Positions 43,822 to 53,101 are shown, counted from the stretch's first letter. The stretch: 64,000 nucleotides of DNA from CPC320 sp002684375 (GCA_965662545.1 CBFIHZ010000007.1:54446-118445), one strand, 5' to 3'. A program made the numbers and translations. Notes: generated by a model from the sequence alone, not told the origin.

Positions 43822-44814
43822 ATGATTGGTGATCCCCTACCCAAAGCCCTTAGCGGACTGCGCCTGCCGGCCGTTGCAGCACCTTTATTTATCATCTCCA
43901 CGCCGGATCTGGTCATCGCCCAGTGCAAAGCTGGCGTGATCGGCTCCTTTCCGGCATTGAACGCCCGACAAAAAGACGGCGAGCCGAATATGCTCGAAAT
44001 CTGGCTCGAGCGGATCACTGAAGAGCTTGACCGCCACAATCAGGCCAACCCAGACACTCCGGCGGCACCCTTTGCTGTCAACCAAATCGTGCACCGCAGC
44101 AACGAGCGCCTGCAAAACGATATCGAGATTTGCGCCAAGTGGAAGGTGCCGATATGGATCACTTCGCTGGGCGCGCGGGTCGAAGTTAATCAGGCCGCAC
44201 ACAGCTGTGATGGCGTGGTTTTGCACGACATTATCAACAATCGCTTTGCTAAAAAGGCTATTGAAAAAGGGGCCGACGGGCTGATTGCGGTTGCCGCCGG
44301 GGCCGGTGGCCATGCCGGATCACTATCGCCGCTGGCGCTGATCAGTGAAATTCGCCAGTGGTTCAACGGGCCGCTGCTGCTGTCGGGGTCTATTGCAACT
44401 GGCCGGTCGATACTGGCCGCCCAAGCTATGGGCGCCGATCTGGCCTATATCGGCTCGCCGTTTATCGCCACCCAAGAGGCCAATGCGCACAGCGAATACA
44501 AAGATATGATCGTCGACAGCACCGCCGACGACATCTTGTATTCGTCGCTGTTCACCGGTGTGCATGGCAATTATCTCAGGCCATCGGTTGTGCGCGCCGG
44601 AATGGATCCAGAAAATCTGGAAACTGCGGATGCCTCGTCGATGGATTTTAGCAGCGACAGCAAAAAGCTTAAGTCATGGAAAGATATCTGGGGTTCAGGC
44701 CAGGGCATTGGCGCTGTTGAGGCGGTGCTACCCACGGGTCAGTTGGTCGACCGGCTGGCCAGTGAATATGCCGAGGCCAAAGCCCAGATGACCGCTCTGA
44801 TTGCCAATGGGTAA
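43822..44814 (+). CDS. Nitronate monooxygenase-like flavoprotein
   Basis: The 330-residue TIM-barrel protein is of the 2-nitropropane dioxygenase/nitronate monooxygenase family, which uses FMN. AAPLFIIS opens the barrel; GADGLIAVAAGAGGHAG and LSGSIATGRSILAAQAMGADLAYIGSPF are the FMN-phosphate loops. Members often sit in fatty-acid clusters, where they may act on other acyl or nitronate substrates. The start at 43822 has GAGAGG upstream; an ATG at 43807, coupled to the short upstream frame, is the alternative. Confidence 0.88.
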   Translation: MIGDPLPKALSGLRLPAVAAPLFIISTPDLVIAQCKAGVIGSFPALNARQKDGEPNMLEIWLERITEELDRHNQANPDTPAAPFAVNQIVHRSNERLQNDIEICAKWKVPIWITSLGARVEVNQAAHSCDGVVLHDIINNRFAKKAIEKGADGLIAVAAGAGGHAGSLSPLALISEIRQWFNGPLLLSGSIATGRSILAAQAMGADLAYIGSPFIATQEANAHSEYKDMIVDSTADDILYSSLFTGVHGNYLRPSVVRAGMDPENLETADASSMDFSSDSKKLKSWKDIWGSGQGIGAVEAVLPTGQLVDRLASEYAEAKAQMTALIANG

Positions 44815-44839
44815 ACGCTAGCTGACAGGGATCAAACCA

Positions 44840-45877
44840 ATGCCGGATCTAACCGCCAACACACTGGATCTTGCCACTGTAACGCCTTGGCTGGAACGGC
44901 ATATCGAGGGTTTTGAAGGTCCTGTAAGCGCCGAGCAGTTTGCCAGCGGACAATCAAACCCGACATTCCGGCTGATCACGCCACGAAAGACCTTTGTGTT
45001 GCGCCGCAAGCCGCCCGGTGTGCTGTTGAAATCTGCCCATGCGGTCGAGCGCGAATTCCGGGTGCAAAAAGCCTTGGCGGACAGCGATGTGCCCGTGGCG
45101 AAAATGCATATACTCTGCGAAGATCCAAGCGTCATCGGATCTGCGTTCTATGTCATGGATGAAGTCGACGGACGCAATTTCAAAACGCCTTACATGGCTG
45201 ATCTTACCCCTGAGGCGCGCGGCCAGATTATTGGTGAAACCAACCGCGTGCTGGCTGCCATCCACGACGTTGATCTGGTGGCAACAGGGCTGACCGATTA
45301 CGGACCCGAGGGCAATTATTACCGCCGGCAAGTGGACCGCTGGAGCAAACAATACCGCGCCTCGGAAACCGAGCATATTGCGGCAATGGATGCGCTGATT
45401 GACTGGCTGGATAGCAATATGCCCAAGGAGGACGGCCAACGCAGTCTGGTGCATGGCGATTACCGCATCGACAATATGTTGTTCGCCAAACAGGGCCCCG
45501 CCTGTCTGGCGATGCTGGATTGGGAATTATCGACGCTGGGCCATCCCTATGCCGATCTTGCCGCTGTGATCATGCAATGGGCCATGCCGCAAGGCGATGA
45601 GGGGCGCGGTCTGGCCGGTGTCGACCGTCATGCGCACGGATTGTGGTCGGATACCCAGTTTATCGACGCCTATTGCGCCCGCCGCAGCTTGGCGGGCATT
45701 GAAAATTTCGGCTTTTATCTGGCATTTTGCAATTTTCGCATGGCAGGCATTCTGCAAGGCGTTAAGAAACGCGCTCTGGATGGCAACGCGTCCAACCCCG
45801 AACAGGCACTTAAACTTGGCGATTATGTTGTCACCTTTGCCGAAAGTGGGCTGGCGGCAACATTAAACAAGCACTAG
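44840..45877 (+). CDS. Phosphotransferase family protein (ACAD10-like kinase domain)
   Basis: This 345-residue protein has an aminoglycoside-phosphotransferase/kinase fold: RRKPPGVLLKSAHAVEREF around the N-lobe Lys and Glu, the catalytic loop LVHGDYRIDNMLF (His-Gly-Asp, near 208-220) and MLDWELSTLGHPYADLA (metal Asp). The form is the one found fused to acyl-CoA dehydrogenases in ACAD10/11 and thought to act on 4-hydroxyacyl-CoA. No acyl-CoA dehydrogenase gene is adjacent. It ends the plus-strand acyl-CoA run. Confidence 0.88.
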   Translation: MPDLTANTLDLATVTPWLERHIEGFEGPVSAEQFASGQSNPTFRLITPRKTFVLRRKPPGVLLKSAHAVEREFRVQKALADSDVPVAKMHILCEDPSVIGSAFYVMDEVDGRNFKTPYMADLTPEARGQIIGETNRVLAAIHDVDLVATGLTDYGPEGNYYRRQVDRWSKQYRASETEHIAAMDALIDWLDSNMPKEDGQRSLVHGDYRIDNMLFAKQGPACLAMLDWELSTLGHPYADLAAVIMQWAMPQGDEGRGLAGVDRHAHGLWSDTQFIDAYCARRSLAGIENFGFYLAFCNFRMAGILQGVKKRALDGNASNPEQALKLGDYVVTFAESGLAATLNKH

Positions 45878-46101
45878 GATCCGGACATTCCGGCAAAACA
45901 GATATTGCGACCTGCCATCAGGGGTTTTCTGGTATGACCGCTGCCCCGTGGGGAACACCGAAACCGGCAAAATTGTTCTGCGTTGATCCGCCACAATCAA
46001 AATTTTAAAGCCATAGCAGCCCGTTTGCCCCAAACCACCGCTTGACTCAGCCTACGGCCGGACCGATGCGTGACATCACATATTCCAACGGAACGACCCG
46101 C

Positions 46102-46755
46102 ATGGCCTGGGCAGACATTGTAACATTCGTATTGATTGCATCCCTGCTGGTGATTTCACCGGGCCCAAACGGGGTGTTGATCGCCAAAACTGTTCCCACA
46201 TCTGGGCGCGTCGCCGGTCTGGCCAATGTTGCAGGATGTGTCACTGCTTTTTATCTTCACGGGGCACTGTCGATTTTGGGCATCTCACTTATCCTCGTCC
46301 AATCAGCAATGGCCTTCGCCGTGGTAAAATACCTTGGTGCGGCGTATTTATGCTGGATCGGGGCAAAGGCGCTTTATACCGCGTTCAAAACAACCGCCAC
46401 AAAACAGATCGACACAGCACCGCACTCAACGGCTACCTGCAAGAAACGCCCCCTGCTGTCTGCCTATATCGAGGGCTTTTTAACCAATGCTCTCAACCCC
46501 AAGGTCTCAATGTTTTACCTCGCCGCATTTCCCCAGTTTATCACAGGGGCCAACCAATCTGTTACATCCTCCTTTTTACTGGTGTTTCTGCATTCGGCGA
46601 TTAATGCGGTATGGTTTGGTGCCATGGTGCTTTTGGTATCGCAACTGGCCACACTGACCCGGAAAGGGGCCTTCCAGCGCTGGCTCAAAGGCGTCACCGG
46701 GGTCGTGTTCATCTGGTTCGGCATCAAGCTGGCAAGCTACCGGATAACCCCTTGA
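46102..46755 (+). CDS. LysE family amino acid/metabolite exporter
   Basis: This 217-residue membrane protein has six hydrophobic segments and the LysE/RhtB N-terminal signature LLVISPGPNGVLIAKT (about 14-29). TNALNPKVSMFYLAAFPQF is the second conserved region. These export amino acids or related compounds. The start at 46102 has GGAACG upstream and matches the family; earlier in-frame starts at 46066 and 46042 add an unlikely hydrophilic extension. A 224-bp gap with no clear gene precedes it. Confidence 0.87.
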   Translation: MAWADIVTFVLIASLLVISPGPNGVLIAKTVPTSGRVAGLANVAGCVTAFYLHGALSILGISLILVQSAMAFAVVKYLGAAYLCWIGAKALYTAFKTTATKQIDTAPHSTATCKKRPLLSAYIEGFLTNALNPKVSMFYLAAFPQFITGANQSVTSSFLLVFLHSAINAVWFGAMVLLVSQLATLTRKGAFQRWLKGVTGVVFIWFGIKLASYRITP

Positions 46756-46895
46756 TCGGTGATCCCAAGGGCTGTCCCAGAGCCTCATCAAAGATCCTGG
46801 TCGCTTGATCATAAAAAATATCGATTACGTCTGCTTATTAAGGACGAGGTTTCGGGCGAAAGCCAGAGGATCAGAATAAGACAACTTTAAACGCC

Positions 46896-47588
46896 TCAGT
46901 CGTTGTCAGACAGACCCGCACCAGCACCGGCAAGACGGCTGGCTTCGGTTGCAGGCGCAAATGTGCGCTGTGCAAACTCTTCGAGACAGGTCCGGGTTTT
47001 AACGTCAATCACGGCGCGCGATTGCGGTGCTAGCGGTGCCCCTTGCGGCGGCTTTTCGGCGGACGCAGGATCAAGGGTCACGCTTTGGGCCTGTGCGCAG
47101 GTCAGATCACCCACCACGCCGTCCAGATAGACTGCGCCATGCTCCAAAATTATCTGCACCTCCGCCCAGCGCAATCGGACCCTTTCAGAAGTCGGAACCC
47201 CAGAACTCTGAGTGCCAGACGTCTGGATCCCAAATGTCTGGGCCACAAAAGGCAACAGCAACAAAGGTGCCGACAGGTTGGACAGCGTCAGACCCTGCAG
47301 TGGCGAATAGTCTAACGCGCCGTCACACAGCGCCACACCAGTCAAAAGCGGGCAGAGTGCGCCACTGTCAGCGGTACAGCGCCCAGCCGAAACGGCAGGG
47401 GTGAAATCTTTGAAATCTGCGCCGTCAACGTCTGCAAGCAGCCGTGCCAAACACATCGGTCCCGGCAATCCCGCCGCCGCCAACCAGCGTGTCGCCCTGC
47501 CCGCCTCTTCGGCCAGACCCCAGCTGTAGCCGGCGCCACGCGCCGCTTTGCGGGCCATCGCGTCCAACTCGTTGAGCGACCAGTTCAT
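46896..47588 (-). CDS. DUF3726 family protein with a short internal repeat
   Basis: The 230-residue protein matches what I remember of DUF3726: an N-terminal SLNELDAMARKAARGAGYSWGLAEEAG segment, then Cys-rich motifs (GRCTADSGALCPLL, CDGALDY) and a C-terminus that ends in a flexible Ala/Gly stretch. The function is unknown. Residues 117-136 form four imperfect five-residue repeats (type TSGTQ). Its ATG overlaps the stop of the 567-residue protein upstream (ATGA). It is the last gene of the LysR-linked operon. Confidence 0.75.
   Translation of the reverse strand: MNWSLNELDAMARKAARGAGYSWGLAEEAGRATRWLAAAGLPGPMCLARLLADVDGADFKDFTPAVSAGRCTADSGALCPLLTGVALCDGALDYSPLQGLTLSNLSAPLLLLPFVAQTFGIQTSGTQSSGVPTSERVRLRWAEVQIILEHGAVYLDGVVGDLTCAQAQSVTLDPASAEKPPQGAPLAPQSRAVIDVKTRTCLEEFAQRTFAPATEASRLAGAGAGLSDND
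47181..47240 (-). repeat. 15-bp tandem repeat inside the DUF3726 gene
   Basis: Four units of 15 bp, the first three beginning CAGA (47240-47226, 47225-47211, 47210-47196) and the last CCGA (47195-47181), encode five-residue repeats with a TSG-like core. Such an array can change copy number without a frameshift. Confidence 0.75.
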
Positions 47589-49288
47589 CCCGGCACATCC
47601 GACAGCGGCGGATAGCTCCAGCTGTCGGGATCGGCATTGGCCAACTCATGTGGAAACGGGGCATTGCCAAACATGGTAATACGTAACCAGCGATCCGAGC
47701 GCGGATCAAAATGCCCTGCCCCGAAAAACGACAGTTTGAGGCGAAGCAAATCGATCGGCATCATGTCAGAACTGATAGTATTGTCTTGGATTTCCGCATA
47801 GGGGCAACGGGCAACAATCTGCAGACGTCTTATCACGTGGCGGTGTTCGGGATGACGCAACAAGAACTCCGCTACCGGACCGGCGTCAGCAGTTTGCAGA
47901 TCTTTATAGGCACGTGCCACATCGCGCCCCGGCGACAGTGGTTGTTCATAGGCGGCCACCGGCTCGTCAAACCTTTCACCCAACCGTGGTTCAAGCTTTT
48001 CTTGCGATGTGTACCAGACCCGGGCCTGTGCGTCCCGCGCCGCCCAATCAATATCCAGCGCCCAGCCATAGATCTGTTCGATCAACTGCGTCACCTGCGC
48101 CAGCGGCATTGCACCGTCAATGCGAAATGTCTGCGCCTCGTCGGCGCTCATGCAATGGGCCATCTCGTCGATCAACGCACCGTAAGGCTCTGTGATCAAT
48201 GCCGCCAACTGTTCTTGGCCCTCAAGCCCCAGTGAGGCTTCGGCCCAAAGCCAGAGCCGGTTCCACGGCTGATTGTTAAACAGATCAGCGGTCTCAAGAT
48301 GCGTCTTTAACAGCGCCAGATCGTCCTTGAGCGTTGCCAGTCTGGTTTGTTGCACCGGATGATCGGTGCGCCACCTATCGGCGTTGACCACGGCACGCAG
48401 CGTCAGATCGCGCATTTTGGCCACAGCCTCAGGGGTTGCCGTGACAAGGCTGCGGACCCGTGCCAGCCCCTCTTCGCGGGCGCAGATCCAGTTATTCAGC
48501 AATGAGGGATGATTGAGCAAAAACGGCGCCATACCCAGACCGGTAGAATTGCCAATACCAAAGCCACGGCGCAGATCGGGGTCAAGCTTTACGGCCTGCT
48601 TGGGGTTGCGCAACCACGCCAGATGCTCAACCAGATCCAGAACGAAAGCGCGGGTCAGATAGACCGACAGCATCTCGACCTGAAACGGCGCTGAAAATTC
48701 GGGACGTTCGGCGATTTGTTCGCGGTCAGCCGCACCCAGCTTGCCCGATCCATAGACCGCTGTGGTGCGCATCAGATAGCCAACGTCAGCAATCTTTTTC
48801 TGATCGGGTTGCTGACCTTTGGCAAGGCGGTCTACCACATGATCAAACAACCGTACCGAGCGGTTGGCCCGCGAGACCGACAGCTCGGTTTGGGTCACAC
48901 GACCGGCCTCTTGTTTGGGGACATTCTGCGACAGGCGGGTGATGTCATCGGCCGTAGGAATGCCGTCAAACAGCGTAAACGTCACATCCCATTCGGTGGC
49001 AATGACCCGATCCGAACGTTTCTCGGGCGGAAGATCATTGGCAAACAACACCAAAGAATAACTGCGTTCTGGACCATGCGCCGAATAGACTGCCTGCCCA
49101 ACGCCGCGCGCATCAATTTCGAACAGCGGGATGTCAAAGCGCCAGTTCTCGGCTTTCATCCGACGCAGCAAGATGCGCATGAAAGACAGCCTGCCCTGAT
49201 GCGATGCGCCCATCCGCTCGAGGCGCATAACCACAGCGGGATCGCGGCGGGGAATGTCGTGATATAGGTTGTCTAACGGTGTGCTCAT
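47585..49288 (-). CDS. Large conserved-looking protein of unknown function, 567 residues
   Basis: I do not recognise the family. The protein appears soluble, without signal peptide or membrane segments, and is rich in Arg, Asp and Trp. Notable features are an N-terminal part like a substrate-recognition domain (RLERMGASHQGRLSFMR), a central helical region with the odd Gly-rich FGIGNSTGLGMAPF (about 245-260) and a C-terminal tail with LRLKLSFFGAGHFDPRSDRWL. It overlaps by ATGA both the dipeptidase-like gene before it and the DUF3726 gene after it. The tight coupling suggests the three act together. Confidence 0.85.
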   Translation of the reverse strand: MSTPLDNLYHDIPRRDPAVVMRLERMGASHQGRLSFMRILLRRMKAENWRFDIPLFEIDARGVGQAVYSAHGPERSYSLVLFANDLPPEKRSDRVIATEWDVTFTLFDGIPTADDITRLSQNVPKQEAGRVTQTELSVSRANRSVRLFDHVVDRLAKGQQPDQKKIADVGYLMRTTAVYGSGKLGAADREQIAERPEFSAPFQVEMLSVYLTRAFVLDLVEHLAWLRNPKQAVKLDPDLRRGFGIGNSTGLGMAPFLLNHPSLLNNWICAREEGLARVRSLVTATPEAVAKMRDLTLRAVVNADRWRTDHPVQQTRLATLKDDLALLKTHLETADLFNNQPWNRLWLWAEASLGLEGQEQLAALITEPYGALIDEMAHCMSADEAQTFRIDGAMPLAQVTQLIEQIYGWALDIDWAARDAQARVWYTSQEKLEPRLGERFDEPVAAYEQPLSPGRDVARAYKDLQTADAGPVAEFLLRHPEHRHVIRRLQIVARCPYAEIQDNTISSDMMPIDLLRLKLSFFGAGHFDPRSDRWLRITMFGNAPFPHELANADPDSWSYPPLSDVPG

Positions 49289-50265
49289 GGGGCTGCCTCA
49301 AAGCTCTTGTCGTAAAACCGATGCCAGTTGTCTCCCATGATCCCTGCAATTTCATCAGAGTCAAATCCGACCTTGCGTAATCCCGCTTCAATATTGCCAA
49401 AATCGCGATTATCGCGAAACCAATCGGGCATCGGAGGAAACCCGGGCGCATCGGCAGATCCCTCGCCGTAATCGATTTCTTTCGACCAGCGACCCACACG
49501 CATCCATTCGACCACGCTGTCCGGCTGATCCTGACACAGGTCCGATCCCAGCCCGAGATGTGCCACGCCAAACCGTGCGGCAGTATCGGCAATCATTGCA
49601 CAGAAACTTTCAAGGCGACATGCGGTCTTGTCCAGCAGGTGATGAGGATACAGAGAAAACCCGATCATGCCGCCATTTTCGATCACGGCGCGGATCACAT
49701 CCTCGCGCTTGTTGCGCAGCGCCGGACACCAATTATAAGGGTTGGCGTGGGTGATTGCGATCGGGCGTTGCGACAGATCGGCCGCCTCGATGGTCGATCG
49801 GTCAGCGGAATGGCTCATATCGATCACCATGCCGACCCGGTTCATTTCCCGGATCACCTGCTTGCCCATACGGGTGATGCCGGGATCTTCAGCCTCATAA
49901 CATCCCGTGGCCAACAGCGACTGGTTGTTATAACTCAATTGCATGAAGCGGCCACCAAGTTTGTGCAGCACCTCAACCAGCCCAATATCATCCTCAATCG
50001 GGCTGGGGTTTTGAAAGCCGAAAAAAATAGCCGTACGCCCGGTTTCGCGGGCGTGCTGCACATCACTGGCCCACTGGCCGTGGAAAATCAGCTCGGGAAA
50101 CCGTTCAAACCAACGGTTCCAGGCCTCGATGTTTAAAATCGTTTCACGAAAATTCTCGTGATAGGCGATGGTCACATGCACCGCATCGACGCCACCTTCG
50201 CGCATCTGGCGAAAAATTTTTTCCGACCAAAAGGCATATTGCAGATTGTCGATGCGGAACGTCAT
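49285..50265 (-). CDS. M19 (renal dipeptidase family) homologue with altered metal site
   Basis: The 326-residue protein aligns with the membrane dipeptidase fold from about residue 80: AIFFGFQNPSPIEDD, LGGRFMQLSYN, GMVIDMSHSADRST and AITHANPYNW. The two later His ligands are kept (His152 and His173). The N-terminal HxD is replaced by Asn7-Leu8-Gln9 (DNLQYAFW), and the bridging Glu of the GIEG motif by Gln85. The two-metal centre should therefore be altered, so ordinary dipeptidase activity is doubtful. It lies 5 bases after an aldehyde dehydrogenase gene and overlaps the next one. Confidence 0.82.
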   Translation of the reverse strand: MTFRIDNLQYAFWSEKIFRQMREGGVDAVHVTIAYHENFRETILNIEAWNRWFERFPELIFHGQWASDVQHARETGRTAIFFGFQNPSPIEDDIGLVEVLHKLGGRFMQLSYNNQSLLATGCYEAEDPGITRMGKQVIREMNRVGMVIDMSHSADRSTIEAADLSQRPIAITHANPYNWCPALRNKREDVIRAVIENGGMIGFSLYPHHLLDKTACRLESFCAMIADTAARFGVAHLGLGSDLCQDQPDSVVEWMRVGRWSKEIDYGEGSADAPGFPPMPDWFRDNRDFGNIEAGLRKVGFDSDEIAGIMGDNWHRFYDKSFEAAP

Positions 50266-50270
50266 GATGC

Positions 50271-51722
50271 TTACTCCGGCGTGCCCGAGGCGATATAGGC
50301 GGTTTTTACGGTTGTATAAAATTCAGCCGCATAAGTACCTTGCTCGCGGGTGCCGTAGGAGCTGTCTCCACGGCCCCCAAAAGGCACGTGATAATCGGTG
50401 CCCGCAGTCGGCAGGTTTACCATGACACAGCCCGTACGGGCATTGCGACGGAAATGCGTAGCCCGCGACAGCGACCGCGTCACGATACCCGAGGTGAGAC
50501 CAAAATGCGTATCGTTGACCACGTGCAGCGCCTCGCTATAGCTATCGACTTTGATCACGGCAGCCAGCGGCGCAAACATTTCTTCGCGATTGATACGCAT
50601 GTCGTTGGTGGTGTTCAAAAACACCCCTGGTGCCATGAAATAGCCGTCCGTGTCGCGGGTCAAGCGGTCGCCCCCACAGGCCAGTTCGGCGCCTTCGGTT
50701 TTGCCCAGCGCAACATAGGCCAGGTTTTCATCAAGCTGTTGCTGGCTAACCACGGGGCCAAGCTGGGTACCGGCGGTCAGCGCATGACCCACCTTTAGGG
50801 CCTGCGTGCCGGCAACAAGCTTGTCGACAAACGCGTCGTGAACGGCTGCATGCACGATGAGCCGCGACGAGGCGGTACATTTCTGGCCTGTGCCACCAAA
50901 CGCACCGCCAAGGGCCAGAGTGACCGCCAAATCCAGATCAGCATCATCCATCACAGCGAGGGGGTTTTTACTGCCCATTTCCATCTGAACCTTGGTCAGA
51001 TTGCCGATCGCCGCAGCGGCGATGCCCTTGCCTACAGGGACCGATCCGGTAAAGGAAATTGCGTCCAGATGAGGGCTTTCCACCAGATGTTGACCAACCG
51101 CCCCGCCCGGTCCCATCACCAGATTGAACAGCCCCTTGGGAATATCCTGCCGCGAGATAATCTCTGTCAGTGCCACGGCCGAGGCCGGGGTCAGGTTGGC
51201 CGGTTTCCAGATGACCGCGTTGCCAAAGGCCAGCGCCGGGGCGATTTTCCAGCTTGCCGTGGCAGTGGGAAAATTCCAAGGCGAGATAATCGCAACGACG
51301 CCCACCGGTTCACGGCGTACATCAATCTCGATACCATCGCGCGTCGAATCGGCTGTTTCACCCATCTGACGCAGCACCTCGGCGGCGTAATAGGTAAAAA
51401 ACTGACCGGCACGATAGACCTCGCCTTTGCCTTCCGCGAGCGGCTTGCCCTCTTCGCGCGACAAAAGCGTGCCCAGTTCTTCCGCGCGCGCCATCATTTC
51501 TGTACCGATTGCGTTCAGCACATTTTGCTTGCGCTCAAGACCATAGGCCGCCCATTCCGCCTGTGCGCGGCGCGCCGCCTCAAGCGCCTGATCCGCTTGC
51601 GCCGCGCTGGCTTGGGTATAATGGCCGATCAGATCGGTGATATCAGAGGGGTTCCGGTTTTCAATAACGTCCGTGCCTGCCACCCAGTCGCCGGCAATAT
51701 AATTGTGATGTGTCTCAGCCAT
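50271..51722 (-). CDS. NAD(P)-dependent aldehyde dehydrogenase
   Basis: This 483-residue enzyme oxidises an aldehyde to its acid. The catalytic Cys is in GGTGQKCTASSRLIVH, the general-base Glu in QMEMGSKNP, and the cofactor-binding NFPTATASWKIAPAL and FTGSVPVGKGIA are intact. The form resembles alpha-ketoglutaric semialdehyde dehydrogenases, but that substrate is a guess. AAAAGGAT lies before the ATG. It is the first gene after the LysR gene, and a palindrome lies about 105 bp upstream. Confidence 0.9.
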   Translation of the reverse strand: MAETHHNYIAGDWVAGTDVIENRNPSDITDLIGHYTQASAAQADQALEAARRAQAEWAAYGLERKQNVLNAIGTEMMARAEELGTLLSREEGKPLAEGKGEVYRAGQFFTYYAAEVLRQMGETADSTRDGIEIDVRREPVGVVAIISPWNFPTATASWKIAPALAFGNAVIWKPANLTPASAVALTEIISRQDIPKGLFNLVMGPGGAVGQHLVESPHLDAISFTGSVPVGKGIAAAAIGNLTKVQMEMGSKNPLAVMDDADLDLAVTLALGGAFGGTGQKCTASSRLIVHAAVHDAFVDKLVAGTQALKVGHALTAGTQLGPVVSQQQLDENLAYVALGKTEGAELACGGDRLTRDTDGYFMAPGVFLNTTNDMRINREEMFAPLAAVIKVDSYSEALHVVNDTHFGLTSGIVTRSLSRATHFRRNARTGCVMVNLPTAGTDYHVPFGGRGDSSYGTREQGTYAAEFYTTVKTAYIASGTPE

Positions 51723-51819
51723 GTCCGGCTATCCTTTTGTTACGCTACAGCTGTGGTGCAGTTATCTTACATTGGTCATAGTTTCAAATTTCAATCAAAC
51801 GCAAAAAAATTGAATTTAT

Positions 51820-51834
51820 TTCAGAAATTCTGAA
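51820..51834. promoter_or_regulatory. Candidate LysR operator upstream of the aldehyde dehydrogenase operon
   Basis: TTCAGAAATTCTGAA is a perfect palindrome with seven-base arms around a central A, fitting the T-N11-A type of LysR site. It is centred about 105 bp before the aldehyde dehydrogenase ATG. The same TTCAG-N5-CTGAA form occurs before the LysR gene. Confidence 0.65.
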
Positions 51835-51915
51835 TTTATTAATTTATATTCATACTATCAGCGTCTTGTCTATGCACGCCCAAACACGCAGCTGAATTCT
51901 AATCTGTGCAAAACT

Positions 51916-52872
51916 CTACCTCATGCCGGTCTCTGCATCCATGCCCTTGGCCAAACCGCCAATTTTGCCGAGACCTGTACCAGAGCCTGCCGCAGAAGAT
52001 CGGTCATTAACCCGCAATCGCCTCAGAACTTCTGCAAAAGCCCGCACTGCGGGCGGGACCATTTGACGGGGCGGAGTGACCATCCAGACAGTGCGGCGCA
52101 CCGTGGTATCTCGCAGCGGCAGAAAGCATAGATCACTAAATCCCGGCAAAACCGCAAGACGCGGCAGAAGCGTCAAGCCCATCCCGGCTTGGACCAACCC
52201 CAACAGCGAAGCGGTATTACGCACGGTCAGCCGCGCCGCTTCCAGAACGGGTTGAAACGCCTCATCGGTGATCTGCGCGCACAAACCATTGGCGATAAAG
52301 TCCACCCCTTGCAGGTCGGTCCAATTGAGATCGTGCCAATTTTGGCTTAGCGGATGATCGGCGCGGCAGACCACACCAAAGGCATCGGAAAACAGCGTCT
52401 GACGTTCAAAACCCGGCAGTGCGGCAATACTGGCAAGCCCGATATCGGCACGATCATGGGTTAGTTCCTCAGCCACAGCAGCCGAATCCATATCCCGCAA
52501 ATCGATACGCACATTGGGGTGATCTTGCATAAATTGCAGCAATACCGGCGGCAGAACCGTCTGAGCCACCGATGGCGTAACCGCCAGCCGAACCGAGCCC
52601 AATTTGGCCTGTGACAGCCCTTCAATGGCTTGAATGGTGCGGTCAAAATGGCCAAGCTCACGCTGCGCCTCGGCGAGAATCAAGGCACCAAGCGGCGTCA
52701 ATCTTGCCTTGCGGGTCGTCTCGAACAGCGGGGCGCCAATATGGTCTTCGAACTGTTTAAGCATCATCGATACAGCCGAGGGTGTGCGGCCCAAGGCGGT
52801 CGCAGCTGCCGCCAGACTGCCCTGACCCGCCACCGCTTGGAAACACCGCAGCATATCTATCTTAATCGCCAT
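51916..52872 (-). CDS. LysR family transcriptional regulator
   Basis: The 318-residue protein has the N-terminal winged helix-turn-helix (residues about 5-63; GSLAAAATALGRTPSAVSMMLKQFE) and a periplasmic-binding-like effector domain. It lies 193 bp upstream of the aldehyde dehydrogenase operon on the same strand. The effector is unknown. An operator-like palindrome immediately before its start codon suggests autoregulation. It probably controls the operon downstream; it could also act on the divergent sugar kinase gene. Confidence 0.9.
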   Translation of the reverse strand: MAIKIDMLRCFQAVAGQGSLAAAATALGRTPSAVSMMLKQFEDHIGAPLFETTRKARLTPLGALILAEAQRELGHFDRTIQAIEGLSQAKLGSVRLAVTPSVAQTVLPPVLLQFMQDHPNVRIDLRDMDSAAVAEELTHDRADIGLASIAALPGFERQTLFSDAFGVVCRADHPLSQNWHDLNWTDLQGVDFIANGLCAQITDEAFQPVLEAARLTVRNTASLLGLVQAGMGLTLLPRLAVLPGFSDLCFLPLRDTTVRRTVWMVTPPRQMVPPAVRAFAEVLRRLRVNDRSSAAGSGTGLGKIGGLAKGMDAETGMR

Positions 52873-52873
52873 A

Positions 52874-52888
52874 TTCAGTCTTTCTGAA
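52874..52888. promoter_or_regulatory. Candidate autoregulatory LysR operator at the regulator's start
   Basis: TTCAG and CTGAA are separated by five bases, the same geometry as the site at 51820. It lies 2-16 bases upstream of the LysR ATG and so overlaps the ribosome-binding site. A further half-site (TTTCTGAA on the plus strand) is at 52911-52918. Confidence 0.5.
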
Positions 52889-53101
52889 ATTTCTTACACT
52901 TATATCACCATTTCTGAATTTTACTGTCGCAAATAATTCAAGATTACAAGCGTCGCTAACCGGCCCCACACAGCAATCTCACACCGGTATAAAAATTGCG
53001 CCTTTCCGATCTGTTGCCATTGTGAAAAATACGCTAGGGTCTCGCGGCACGTTCGCCCAGTTGGGCACATCGACCGACACAATATTTAGAAAGCACTTGC
53101 C

